NCBI RefSeq assembly: GCF_027244095.1
Contig: NC_069671.1
Location: forward strand, 2,356,001-2,420,000
DNA length: 64,000 nt
Source of the DNA: Hemicordylus capensis
Taxonomy: Eukaryota; Chordata; Lepidosauria; Squamata; Cordylidae
Direction of reading: 5' to 3'
Positions 52,815 through 63,521 of this stretch are shown one piece after another (position 1 is the first letter of the stretch; every line of letters begins with the position of its first letter). A model generated the notes under the pieces. It had not been told where the DNA came from. It did not search any database and saw only the letters and a list, made by a program, of their open reading frames with translations. A program made the position numbers and the translations under genes.

Positions 52815-54438
52815 TCACGCCCAGGCGCCCTCGTCCGCCACCCCGGACTCCGCCGGGCCCCGGGGAGGCTCCACAAAGGAGGAGAAGACGTTGTGGAGAG
52901 CCGTCCAGGCTCTGTGCTCCAAGGGGCGCCGGGAGGGGCTCTCCTTCGGCGAAGCCCCCCCGGCCGCCTTGTAGCTGAGCGGGGTGGGGATCTTGGAGGG
53001 CTTCTTGTCCGGCTGGGAGTCGGTGCGGGGCTTGACCATGGAACGCAGCTTGAGCTTGTAGATGGAAGGCACGCGGTCGGGCTGCTTCAGAGCCAACTTG
53101 GGCCGGAGGACCACTTCCTCGGGCGGGCGGGCTTCGGGGGAGCCCTGGCGGGGCCCGGCAAGAGGCTCCCCAACCGCCTCGTGGGGCAACGGTTCCGAGC
53201 CGGCCCGGGAGGCCGCCAGCCCCGCCGTGCCCCAGAGCCCGCCCCCCCCGGGCTCGGCCAGCTCGACCCCCTCTTGGACCTCCTGCAAGTCGTTCAGGCC
53301 CACGTAGCAGCTGCTTTCGTCCGAGGAGCTGGAGAGGGTGGGCTTCCGCCAGCGGCCGGCCCGCTCCAGGGGGGCAGGCGGGTCCCAGAGGTCGGCGGCG
53401 TCGGCAGCGCCGTTGTGGATCTCGGCGGGCGAGGTGCCGGCCTCGGGGGCCCCCAGCCGCTGGGAAGCCGGGGGCCGCCTGCTCTCGTCTTTGGGCTCCG
53501 GCTGCTGGAGGCCGTACTTGCTGAAGAAGTTGAGGGAGGACGAGGACGAGCTGGAGGAGCAGTAGGCCGAGTCGGCGGCCCCTTGGTCCGGGGTGGTCTG
53601 CAGGCGCCGGGGGCCCTCGCAGGGCTGGCCCAGGGGCTCCCCCGGCTCCTCGTCCTCCTCCAGCCCCATCAGCTGCGAATTGGCCAGGAACTCCTCTTCC
53701 AGGCGGCGGTAGAGCAGCTGCTCCTGGCTGGGGTCCAGCCGCAGCGGGGCGCGGAAGGAGTGGGCCAGCGCCTCCAGCTCCTGCCCCAGGCTCTCCGAGG
53801 CCTGCCTGGCGGGGCCGCTCTCCCGGCCGGGCGGCTCCCCCGCGGCCCGGGACGGACCGGCCGGTCTCTGCGGGCTGGACCCCGCCGGCGGCGTGCGGGC
53901 CGAGGGGTCTGCGGCTCTGGTGGCGGGAAGGGAGCCCCTGCGGCCGGAGGGGACCGGACTCCTGGAGCCGGCCGGGGCAAAGTGCCCCCTTGCCGGACTC
54001 TTGGTCCTGGGCGTGGACCGGCCGGAGCCGCCCGCGTTCCCCTTGGCGTCCTCGGCCCGCGCCCAGGAGTGCTGCCCGTCCTTCCCGCGGCTGATGAGCA
54101 GCACGGCCTCCCCCGGGGGCCTCCCCTGGCTGCGGGCCCTGGGGCGGGGGCTCTGCGCGGCCGGCTTGCCGGGGCGGCCCCGCTCTTCCGCCTCCGCCCT
54201 CCGGGCCCCCGGAGCCGGCCTGGGCAGGCCCGCCCGCTCGCGGGACTGGCTTCGGCTCCCCGGCTGCCTTCGGGGGTTGGGGTGGCCTTGCAGGACGGCC
54301 CCTTCGGAGATCCGCCTCCCAGACTCCTTCCGGGGTGTCGGGGCGCCCTCTTCGTGGCGCTTCCTGCCCGGGGTGCCGCTCTGCGCAGACGCTGCCGAAG
54401 AGTCGCTGTCTCCAGAGAGACGCCGGGCTCGGGGGGGC
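52815..54438 (-). CDS. GAS2L1: GAS2L1 last coding exon
   Basis: Acceptor cctccag, stop tga at 52815-52817. 541 codons with stop, very GC-rich. Order: [15 protein letters not shown], Ser/Arg tail with [15 protein letters not shown] and [19 protein letters not shown], poly-Ser (about 53530-53580), [10 protein letters not shown], SxIP (52986-52997), then GAWA end. Its antisense is open over more than 600 codons because of GC content; that frame is not a gene. Confidence 0.94.
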
Positions 54439-57400
54439 CTGGAGGAAGGAAAAGGAACCACACAGACACTCAGGACCCTGCTGGGTTGCATCCTACCTGC
54501 CAGGAATGCAGCAGACACAGCCGGGGTGAACGGTGGGACCCCAAAATTGCGTGGGGCTACGAGTCCCATCATCCACAACCACCATGGCTTTCACGGGGAT
54601 GATGGACATAGTAGTCCCCCAAAATCTGGAACTCCAGTTTGCAAACCCCAGATATACACAATCCAAGTTGTCCTAACGGCACCCCGTAGGTTGGTTAGAA
54701 TTCTCTCCAGATCAATGAGAGGCCAGAGACCGAGAGAACAGCCAGCCAAGAGAGTTCATAACTGAGAGAAGATCTGGACTGGGATCTGGATTAAAGTACC
54801 AAATCCAGTCAATAACATCTGGTAGACTGTGTGTGAATAGCATAATAACTAGTCATTATGCTAACTCTAACACTGCTAACTTAGCAAAGAGGCACCTTTT
54901 AACGTGGTGATTCTCTTGATCTAGCAGGGGGAGAGCAACTGGCCCTCTCCACCCCCAACACAACATCCCTCCAGTGACTGTGGCTGGTGTCTATCTGAAG
55001 TTTCTTTTTAGATTGTGGGCCCTTCAGGGACAGGGAGCCAGCTTATTTGTTTATTTATTATTTCTCTGTGTAAACTGCCCTGAGCCATTTTTGGAAGGGC
55101 GGTATAGAAATCAAATGAATGAATGAATGAATGATAAACTTTGTTAGCTGCTCCATAACAAACTGATCTCTGGGTGACTCACAACACAGCATTAAAAGAT
55201 CAAATAAAAACACATTAAATCTCAACAGACCAAAAAGGGGGGGGGTACAAAATACTATACAAAACAAAAATTTAAAAAAAGGTTTTAAATCAGTTTTAAA
55301 AATCAAATTTAAAAATTAAAATGTAAAAGGCCTGAGTGAACAAACCTGGCAACTAAAAGAACAAGCTGATGAAGCCAAGTGAACCTCACGGGGAGGCTAA
55401 TCCATAAACGGGGTGCAACCACCAAAAAAGCCCTCTCCAGAGTAGCCGCCTGCCTCACCTCTTTTGGGAGGGGCACCCAGAGGAGGGCCTCCTAAGATCT
55501 TAAGGTCTGGGTCGGGACATATGGGGCAAGGTGCTCTCTCCGGTAACCTAGTCCCGAGCCATTTAGGGCTTTCAAGGTTGAAACCAGCACTTTGAATGCT
55601 GGTTTTAACTTTTCTCAGAGGCATCAGATGCCTCCGAGAAGCCCACAGGCAAGAGGTCTGTGCATGCCCTCTCTCCTGCTGCTGTTGCTCCCCTGCAACT
55701 GGTATTTAAAGGCTTCTTGCCTCTGAGGCTGGAGGTGGCCCACAGCCACCAGATTAGTAGCCATGGATAGCCCTGTCCTCCATGAATCTGTCTAAGCCCC
55801 TTTTCAAGCCATCCAAGCTGGTGGCCATCACCACATCCTGTGGCAGAGAATTCCATAGATTAACGATGCACTGTGTGAAAAAGTCCTTCCTCTTGTCGGT
55901 CCTAAATTCCCTGAACTTCAGTTTCATGGGGTGACCCCTGGTTCTAGTGTGGTGAGAGAGGGAGAAACATTTCTGTCTGTCTACCCTCTCCAGTCCCTGC
56001 ATGATTTGATACACCTCGATCATGTCTCCCCGTAGTTGCCTCTTTTCCAAACTAAAAAGCCCAGATGCTGTAGCCTGGCCTCCTAAGGAAGGTGCTCCGG
56101 ACACCACTGGACACAGATTGTGCATTAAACATACCATGCAAATAGGGCTGAATTGGTTCAAGCGCCAAGAACTCCACTCTCAGTTGTGTGCCTGTTTCAC
56201 CTTCCTGCTTTTTTTTTTTAATCCTGTGGCTTTCAAACTGGCAGGCGTGTGTTGTAAAAATGTTCAAACACAATGCGCCCCCTCTCCAATTGTTATCACT
56301 GCGTTTTCTTATTAGAGCTGCAGGCAGAAGAGTTCAACAGGGCCTGCCTCGACAGAAAGGGGCTGCGTGTGGTCGGGGTCCCCTTCGTCAATCTTTCCTG
56401 GCATGCAAACAATTGTGATGGATGGATAAATGTTGTGCGCTCAGCGGAACACTCGAAGAGGAAACAGGAAACAGGAAGGCTGAGACGACTCAAAAGGCAG
56501 AAGCTGATAAGGCAGCATAAAAATACTCAGCCAACAGGAGTCGAGGCAGAAATGACCTGAAAAGCCGGCCTTACACCAACACTGACCAGCAGAAAGACAC
56601 ACTTCCTGCCCTGGATGCCTTTTAGAGTTCAGTCTTTTCTCACCCCTCCGCATTCATCCTTGCCTGGTTTTCCTCTCCTAAATACAGGACAACACCGTAG
56701 AACTGGGAAAGGTGCCTGGGAGAGAGAGCTTTGAGAACTGGGAGAAAGAGCTGGTCTGGGAGGAGAGCTGGTCTTGTGGTTGCAAGCATGACTTGTCCAC
56801 TTTGCTAAGCAGGGTCCGCCCTGGTTGCATATGAATGGGAGACTAGAAGTGTGAGCACTGGAAGAGATTTCCCCCTAGGGGATGTGGGGCTGCTCTGGGA
56901 AGAGCAGGAGGTTCCAAGTTAGAGCAAAGAGAGATTCCAGCCTGCAACCTTGGAGAAGCCGCTGCCAGTCAGGGTAGACAATACTGAGCTAGATGGACCA
57001 AGGGTCTGACTCAGTATATGGCAGCTTCCTACGTTCTTACCGAGACGATCAGGGGCCTGGAGCACCTTCCTTAGGAAGCAGGGCTACAGCATCTGGGGTT
57101 CTTTCGTTTAAAAAAAAGAGGTGTAAAAAAAGGGGAGACATGATATATACAATTATGCATGGTGTAGAGAGAGAGAAATTCTTCTCCCTCTCTCACAACA
57201 CTAGAACCAGGGAGTCCATCCCATGGAACTGACGGCCAGGAATTTTAGGATCAACGAAAGGACGTACATTTTCACACAGGGCATCATTGATCTATGAGAT
57301 TCTCTGCCAGGGGATGTGGTGGCAGCCACTAGCCTGGATGGGTTTAAGAAGGGCTTAAGACAAATTCATGGAGGACAGGGCTATCCATGGCTACTAGTCT

Positions 57401-60400
57401 GCGGGCTATAGGCCTTCAACTCCTGCCTGTAGGCTTCCAGCGGCATCTGGTGGGCCACTGTGTGAAACAAGATGCTGGACTAGATGGGCCTCCTTGGGCC
57501 TGATCCAGCAGGGCTGTTCTTAGGGGAGAACCAGGTCTCTTAGTGATCAAATGTGCCATAGAAAAAGAACCACAGTATAGTATTCTGGGAATTATACCAC
57601 TTCAGAATGCAGGGAGGATTTGATCGGCCGGGATGTGACCCCTTCCCAGCTGGCAGCTGCTGGAGATCAGGCATTTTGCCAGGTCTACTCATCACCTGTC
57701 AATGAGGAGCAAGTTACATCCAGTGAAGCAGTGTGGTGTAGTGGTTAGAGAAGGGGTGGGCAAACTTAGCATTCCAGCTGCTGTTGAACTACAACTCAAC
57801 AGCTGGAGTACCAAGTTTGCCCATCCCTGGTTTAGAGTGTTAGCCAGGACTGGGGAGACCCGGGTTCGAATCCCCGTTCAGCCCTGAAACTCACTGGGTG
57901 ACTCTGGGCTAATCGCGTCTCTCTCAGCCTAGCCTACCTCACAGGGTTGTTGGGAGGAGAAACATAACCATGCCCACCGCTCGGGGCTCCTTGGAAGAAG
58001 AGCAGGCTATGAAGGTAAAGCGAAATACATTCATGCTGACGGGATCTCGTATTTGTCTGACTGGATCGAATATTCGTCGGATAGGCTCTTGCAGTCGTTT
58101 CTGTCCTCCGCAGCACAGGCGGACGCCCACTCCTGCCTCCTGCACGGACAGGGCTTTTCGCTTCACGGCTTTCGCGCACAACTACAAACCCGGGAAGATC
58201 AGCCCTGCCTCATCACATCAGACCAACCAGGAGGCCGCGAGTTGCTCTTGGCACATTCTACCTGAGGCTGTTGGTCCCGCGGGCATCGCCGAGGTCTCGA
58301 TGGGCCGAGGCTGCTGGTCCCCTCAAGGGGCTGGCGGCGCTCTGGGCAGACGGGCCGGGCCGCGTCGGGAGACCCTCCTGCTTCACCGCGGAGCTGGGCG
58401 CCTGCCTCGGAGTGCCGGGGTCTCCGGCTGACTTGGCTGGGTAGCCAGGACGGCTCGCCTTGGGGTGACCCCCGTCCCCTCCGGCCCAGAGACGCTTGTC
58501 CCCCATACGGAGGGGTTCGGGGGGCTTATGCACGCCCATCGCTTCAGCCCGGCGCTGGGCGCTGGGGCTGGCGGCTTGGGGACTGCCAGGGCTCACCATC
58601 TTCTGGGGCGAAAAACCAAGCCCTCGGTTCTGCGTGAGGCGGTGAGCTGAAAAAGAGGGAACCAGAATTAGGGGAGGGGGGTAGAGCGACAGGAAAAACG
58701 CCACCCTCCTGTGCACAAGGATGGCGAGTGTGTGTGGGGGGGGGAACTACTGCTTCCCAGAGATCTTTCCAAACCCAAGATTTAGAACAGTTGCCCCCTT
58801 GGCATTTGGGGCCAGCGAGCTCATCCTTCTGGCCACCAGACAGGCAAACTGGGCTCTCTGTTTCTTGCAGGCCACAAATAACTAACGGTGGTGGGCAAGT
58901 GTAAAAGATTCTTAGGGACTAGTAACTTGCAGCACATTTCTGCAAGTTTATTGAGCAGGCTGTTCTGAACCCAGGGGTTCTGAACCCTGGGTCTCCAGAT
59001 GTTGTTGGGCTACCAACTCTCATCCTCCCCGGACACCATGGCTCAAAAGATGGGAGCTGTAGTCCAACAACATCTGGGGGACCCATGTTTGAGAACCTTT
59101 GTCTTAGGGATGTGCAAAAAATCAACCGAATCAATTTGAATCGATCTGACTCGTAACTGCTTGCACAGAATGGGATTCGTTCTGATTGATTCAAATTTGG
59201 GCAAATTTGAATCGAATTCCGAGTGAATTCGATTCGAGTTCAGGCAAATTTGAATAGATTTTAACAAATCCCATTCTGTGCAAGCAATTTTGAGTTGAAT
59301 CCATTCTAATTCAAATCGATCTGATCAAACCTTTCTCACATCCCTACTTTGTCCCAACCCTGATGAGAGACCGACCGCTACGGATGCAACGGTGTTGCAG
59401 AGGAGAAGAAAATTCAACTATTTGGCATGTTATTAGGCCTCCACATAGCCCATGAACCAGGCCCACAGATATTTGGTTATCGGTACCATTTCAGGGGACA
59501 AATGCTCATAGTGATTTTTGGCAACACATCTGCCCCCAACTTTGGAGATCTTTGGAGGAGGTTTCTACCGATTTCCATTTCCATTCCTCTGACAACATTG
59601 ATCAAGCATTGCAGTAGTTTTTTGTGGTTTTAACCCACAAGCTTTTAAAGCACTATTGCTTTAAAATATGGACAGCAACATCCCTGGCTGAACCTTGCAA
59701 GATCTGAGCCGAGTCTGATTTTAAAGAGCAAGTTTCTAGCCCTTCAGGTTGCAAAGCTATGCTTCCTGGTGTGTGGGCAATGCCATCCTGGAGGCAGAGG
59801 ATATTGTGGCCTGGGGAACTCCAAGTCACACCCGTACAGCAATGAGCAGACATGGAAAGCTGCTTACTACTACGATAGGCCACAAGGAGGCGCTCTTGCA
59901 ATGCTACAAACTTCTATCCTTTTGGGGAGATCTGGAGCACTGCGGGCTTGTGGTATCATCGCAATATTTGTGGATTTGCGACGGCGTGCAAATATCTTAG
60001 GGAAGTTGATGGAGCAAGTTAACACCCAGACGGAGCTGATCTTGCAATAGCAAGCATGAATTGTGCCCTTTGCTAAGCAGGGTTTCCCCTGGTTTGCAAT
60101 TCGATGGGTGACTACATGTGAACACCGTCTGCTGCAAGATATTCCCCATAGGGGATGGATAGGGAATCTCCTTGCCCCAAATACCTATGGTCTTATGATC
60201 TCAGGTTCAGTCCCTGGCAGCATCTCAAGGTAGGTCTGGGAAAGACTCCTGCCTGAAACCTTGAAAAAAATAAGAACATAGGAAGCCGCCTTATACTGAG
60301 TCAGACCCTTGGTGCATCTAGCTCAGTATTGTCTTCACAGACTGGCAGCGGCTTCTCCAAGGTTACAGGCAGGAATCTCTCTCAGCCCTATCTTGGAGGT

Positions 60401-60715
60401 GCCACCAGGGAGGAGGGAACTTGGAACCATTTTTTGCTCTTCCCAGAGCAGCTCCATCCCCTGAGGAGAATCTCTTCCAGTGCTCACATGTAGTCTCCCA
60501 TTCAAATGCAAACCACAGTGGGCTCTGCTTAGCTAAGGGGACAAGTTCTGCTCGCTGCCTACCAGGGAGGTCTTGTTCCCTCCCCGCAGAACAGAGTCCC
60601 ACGTCTCCACATACTTACAGAAGGACGGACATCGGCACGGATCGTGTTTGTCCAAGTAATGTTCCAGCGTATCCCATCCACCGCCCACTCGAACCATCAC
60701 GTGGCTCCTCAGGAC
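52815..60715 (-). CDS. GAS2L1: GAS2L1, GAS2-like protein 1 (C-terminal part, 3 exons)
   Basis: Cytoskeletal linker that binds actin through a CH domain and microtubules through a GAS2 domain and tail. Exons on the minus strand: 60715-60619, 58646-58262 and 54438-52815, joined in phase to 701 codons plus stop. Visible: the end of the GAS2 domain ([20 protein letters not shown], then LDKHDPCRC), [37 protein letters not shown], a poly-Ser block [13 protein letters not shown], a [10 protein letters not shown] block and the SxIP motif KPSKIPTP, which binds EB1 at microtubule plus ends. The CH-domain exons should lie beyond 64000. From memory human GAS2L1 lacks the IYKLKLR block, while GAS2L2 has it; the other motifs point to GAS2L1, and the position beside RASL10A supports this. 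Confidence 0.93.
54530..54655. mobile_element. Foldback MITE, diverged
   Basis: Arms gagtcccatcatccaca and ggatgatggacatagtagtc, in the GAS2L1 intron near its last acceptor. Confidence 0.6.
54870..55130 (+). repeat. L2-like LINE 3' end with GAAT tail
   Basis: gattgtgggcccttcaggga, ggcggtatagaaatcaaatg then (GAAT)n, the tail typical of L2. Confidence 0.85.
55131..55605 (-). repeat. L2-like LINE fragment
   Basis: Antisense: gggaggctaatccataaacg, gagccatttagggctttcaa, ccagcactttgaatgctg. Confidence 0.75.
55612..56080 (-). repeat. CR1-like LINE 3' end, best peptide
   Basis: Minus strand reads [20 protein letters not shown], then [20 protein letters not shown] and [20 protein letters not shown], matching the end of the CR1 ORF2. 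Confidence 0.92.
56081..56757. other. GAS2L1 intron, unique
   Basis: No gene or known repeat recognised. Confidence 0.4.
56758..57039 (+). repeat. 5S/tRNA composite SINE
   Basis: gggaggagagctggtcttgt, tttgctaagcagggtccgcc, ends tatggcagcttcctacgttc. Confidence 0.9.
57040..57522 (+). repeat. CR1-like LINE 3' end
   Basis: ggggcctggagcaccttcct, ctctctcacaacactagaac, ends ggcctgatccagcagggctg. Confidence 0.88.
57727..57990 (+). repeat. MIR/CORE-type SINE split by a MITE
   Basis: gtgtggtgtagtggttagag (A box), gacccgggttcgaatccccg (B box), cctcacagggttgttgggag core. MITE at 57751-57829. Confidence 0.85.
57751..57829. mobile_element. Foldback MITE in the MIR-type SINE
   Basis: Ends ggggtgggcaaactta and aagtttgcccatccctg; flanks ggttagag and gtttagag are an 8-base TSD with one mismatch. 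Confidence 0.85.
58262..58646 (-). CDS. GAS2L1: GAS2L1 exon: linker after GAS2 domain
   Basis: Acceptor tttttcag before the exon, donor gtagaa after it. Encodes [20 protein letters not shown] and a low-complexity Pro/Ser/Arg linker ending GTNSL. FSPQ-V/M-SP is shared with human GAS2L1. 385 bases, phase fits both neighbours. Confidence 0.9.
58970..59100. mobile_element. Foldback MITE
   Basis: ggggttctgaaccctgggtc and acccatgtttgagaaccttt outer ends; inner arms gttgttgggctaccaactct and gggagctgtagtccaacaac. Confidence 0.8.
59107..59344. mobile_element. TA-flanked AT-rich foldback MITE (238 bp)
   Basis: Ends gggatgtgc and cacatccc with ta on both sides; interior gaatcgatctga and caaatcgatctgatc arms. 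Confidence 0.75.
59345..60029. other. GAS2L1 intron, unique
   Basis: No gene or known repeat recognised. Confidence 0.4.
60030..60267 (+). repeat. 5S/tRNA composite SINE, old copy
   Basis: gatcttgcaatagcaagcat, tttgctaagcagggtttccc, body stops at gcctgaaaccttgaa where the next copy begins. Confidence 0.8.
60268..60570 (-). repeat. 5S/tRNA composite SINE beside a GAS2L1 exon
   Basis: gaacataggaagccgcctta to gcttagctaaggggacaagt. Inverted relative to the copy before it. Confidence 0.88.
60619..60715 (-). CDS. GAS2L1: GAS2L1 exon: end of GAS2 domain
   Basis: Acceptor cccacag, donor gtaagt. 97 bases encoding [32 protein letters not shown] and one further base. An antisense 5S/tRNA SINE ends about 50 bases past its donor. 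Confidence 0.94.
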
Positions 60716-60859
60716 CTGTGGGGGCAACCAAAGCAGCATGTAGACGGTCCCTTTGGCACAAGGCAAATTTTAACACTGACCAGGAAAGGAGAGAGCAGAA
60801 TATGCTGGGTAGGAAGCAGAGGGACCTGGCGGTTCAGCTGGACTCTAACTCAGGCCTGG

Positions 60860-61075
60860 CCAAAATTTGAATTTGCCCAAGGAGATCTGAATTCGAATCC
60901 TGCTCTCAGACATGGAGTTCACACCTTGGGCAACTCGCCCTCTCTCAGCCTAACCTACCTCACAGGGCCGTTGTAATGATAAAAAATGAGGAGAGGGAAT
61001 CGTATGACACTCTGAGCTCCTTGGAAAATGCGCAGGATAGAAGGATAATCATTTTACATAGAATATTGGGTTTCC
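60860..61075 (+). repeat. MIR/CORE-type SINE
   Basis: gaattcgaatcctgctctca, tctctcagcctaacctacct, cacagggccgttgtaatgat. Confidence 0.75.
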
Positions 61076-61151
61076 CCCCCCGGCATGGATCGATTTGTTG
61101 TATACGATAAACTAGGAGGCAAGATTCTTGCTCCACAATATAGATTCAAGG

Positions 61152-61472
61152 GAGGAGAGCTGGTCTTGTGGTAGCAAGCATGAATTGTCCCCTTTGCTAA
61201 GCAGGGTCCACCCTGGTTTGCACTTGGATGGGTGACTACATGTGAGCGCTGTAAGAGATTCCCCTGAGGGGATGCAGCCAGAGCTCAATGGAAGAACATC
61301 TGCTTGCCTGCATGCAGAAGGCCCCCGGTTCAATCCCTGGCAGCATCTCCAGGTAGGGCCGGGAAAGACTCCTGCCCGAAACCTCGAAAAGCTGCTGCCA
61401 GTCAGTGTAGACAATACTGAGCTAGACGGCTCAAGGGTCTGACTCGGTACAAGGCAGCTTCCTGTGTTCCTA
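61152..61472 (+). repeat. 5S/tRNA composite SINE, best full-length copy
   Basis: Order: lead gggaggagagctggtcttgt; 5S-like ttgctaagcagggtccaccc and cacttggatgggtgac; tRNA-Ala-like agagctcaatggaagaacat, gcatgcagaaggcccccggt, tcaatccctggcagcatctc; body; end aaggcagcttcctgtgttcc. Confidence 0.93.
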
Positions 61473-61636
61473 TTTCACTTGATCTGAAGTGAATTAAAAC
61501 ACTGCCAAATAGTTTCAAAAGCATAAAAATACTCAAAACCAGGGAAGTAACGCAAACCGGCTTGAGTCACATAATTCATACAGGTGGCAGAATAGAATTC
61601 TTCTTGATGCAGCATTTAAGTTCATTAGGTGCAAAT

Positions 61637-61662
61637 ATATACATACATACATATATACATAT

Positions 61663-61716
<54 letters not shown>

Positions 61717-61832
61717 TTATTTTTTAAAATTATAATAATGTATTTTATTGTTGTGGGCCGCCCCGAGCAGTAGTCTCTACTGGAGGGGCAGGGTACAGAT
61801 ATTTTAAATAAATATAATAAATAAATATAGAT
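61637..61832. repeat. (AT)n microsatellite and L2-like tail
   Basis: (ATAC/AT)n at 61637-61711, then a sense L2 tail (gggccgccccgagcagtagt, ataaatataataaataaata). Confidence 0.75.
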
Positions 61833-61834
61833 GC

Positions 61835-62080
61835 AGAGGGGCACCACCTGATCTACCTCACAGGGCTGTTGTGAGGAAGCAACAGGAAGACAACCTCTGT
61901 ATACCACTCCAAGTTCCTTGGAGAACAGGGTGGGACGCAAAATGTAGCTGCAGAATCATAGAGCTTGGGACGGTCAGGAAGCCCTGGCCTCTTCAGCCTG
62001 AAAAGCAGCTGCCAGCCAGTGCAGACAGTTCTGAGTTAGATGGGCCAACGGCCTGACTCAGTAAGCAGCAGCTCCCTATT
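61835..62080 (+). repeat. MIR-type and 5S/tRNA SINE fragments
   Basis: 61835-61950: ctacctcacagggctgttgt and ccaagttccttggagaac. 61990-62080: ctgccagccagtgcagacag, gcctgactcagtaagcagca. Confidence 0.6.
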
Positions 62081-62564
62081 ATCCTCTTAATTGGGAGGTG
62101 CCAGGGACTGAACCCGAGACCATTTGCAAAAATAAAGCATGTGTGCTGCTCTCCCTCTGTGCTCTGGGGAAAGGAAGGGGGAAGAGCTTCCTGGGATCCG
62201 CCCCATAAAAGCAGACAAGGAGCTCTCAAATGCTGCAGCTGAGTTCACGGAAGCAGGTGCCTGGGTGGGAGGAAAAGCAGGGAGAGTGCAGGGAGAAGGG
62301 GCAGAAAAGAGGAGACGTATCTGTAGAAGATCTTACTCGAACAAAGATCAGTGCGTTGGAGTCTCCCACTTTATATTTACCCTCTGAGACTTTGACCATG
62401 GGAAACTGAGACGGGCAGGTGCAATGGCCCAGGATTTCTCTTACCTAGAGGGGTGGGGGGGAGAGAGAGGAGGGAAGCAAAATCAGTGGTCAGCAGCAGG
62501 TGGAGAAGACAGAACAATGAGCCCATCACGGCATGGCCCGCACGCATCTATCTGCTGCCAACTT
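62081..62564. other. Unique DNA
   Basis: No gene seen; in particular no GAS2L1 upstream exon was recognised between here and the right edge. Confidence 0.4.
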
Positions 62565-63155
62565 CTACTAGTACTTATAGGCCACTTTTCAATGGAAGCT
62601 TCCAAAGGGGTTCCCAAAGAAAAAGAAATGATAAATACAGCCGCCCCCTCACCAACCGCGAGGGTTCCGTTCCGGCAAAAGCCCGCAGTTGGCAAATCCG
62701 TGGTTGGCGAGCCTTTGAAATGAATGGGAAACCGGGGGTGAGGGGATCCGAGATCGCGGGGAAAACAAAAAATAAAAGGAAAAATTATTTTAAAGTATAT
62801 CGGCAAAAATCCCTTAATGTCACCAAGAGTCACCCAGAGGGACGAGCAAATGGAACCTTTGGAAATTTATTGGAACCCCACCCCGCCAAATCACTCAAAG
62901 GCACTTTAAATCGTGAGGAGTGGGCAAGGGGAATTCAGCAAGAGGAATGAGCGGATCGAAACCCAGAATCCCCCAAAATCGCTAACTGCCCCCAAACCCC
63001 TAAAAAGCCCTTGCCAACCGTGGATACTCGAGCCGTGGTTGGCGAGAGCGGACACAATTTCCCATCCGCGGATACACAAAACCACGGTTGGCGAGAGATG
63101 GCTGTACATAAGACGGCTTCCTGTCCCCAAAGAGCTCACAATCGAAGAAGAATCC
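62565..63155 (-). repeat. L2-like LINE 3' end split by a MITE
   Basis: ttataggccacttttcaatg at the left resumes after 63104 with cttcctgtccccaaagagct. Confidence 0.75.
62638..63104. mobile_element. TA-flanked Tigger-like MITE (467 bp)
   Basis: Ends cagccgccccctcaccaacc and ggttggcgagagatggctg are inverted with ta on both sides. The interior repeats ggttggcgag-type motifs. Confidence 0.82.
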
Positions 63156-63164
63156 AGCTTGAGG

Positions 63165-63440
63165 GTTTCCCAACCGTGAGTTGTTAGACTACAACTCTCA
63201 TTGTCTCATTTGGGAATGTCCCTATGTTAGTGACAGTGGATGATGGGAGTTGTAGTCCAGCATCTGGTGACCCAAGGATGGGGATGTCTGAGCCAGCTCA
63301 GCTCCTTGAAGGAAGAGTGGGATATAAATGTAACAAACAAACAAACAATAAATAAAAATAAATGTGACAGGCGTTTCCAGCCCTGGTCCCCAGATGATGT
63401 TAGGCTCCAATTTCCAAACGTCCCCAGCAAAAACAGCCTT
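63165..63440. repeat. Foldback MITE pieces around a SINE tail
   Basis: 63165-63290: gactacaactctcattgt and gatgatgggagttgtagtcc. 63295-63360: MIR-type tail (cagctccttgaaggaagagt, (CAAA)n). 63370-63440: another MITE arm. Confidence 0.6.
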
Positions 63441-63521
63441 TGGCCTTGATGGAAGAAATAAACTTGGTTGCCATCCACATTTGATGGCTATTCGGAATAA
63501 AATAGCCCCATCTTTCACCTT

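Noticed and set aside
52545-54602. 685-codon open frame on the + strand
   Set aside because: It is the antisense of the GAS2L1 last exon; GC-rich codon use leaves the opposite strand open. The minus frame carries the recognisable motifs.
55754-56161. 135-codon minus-strand frame
   Set aside because: It is the end of the CR1-like ORF2 kept open by chance; the rest of the element is missing.
61152-61472. True 5S rRNA or tRNA gene
   Set aside because: Only parts of each RNA are present, followed by a SINE body, and over 20 diverged copies exist; these are retroposons, not functional RNA genes.
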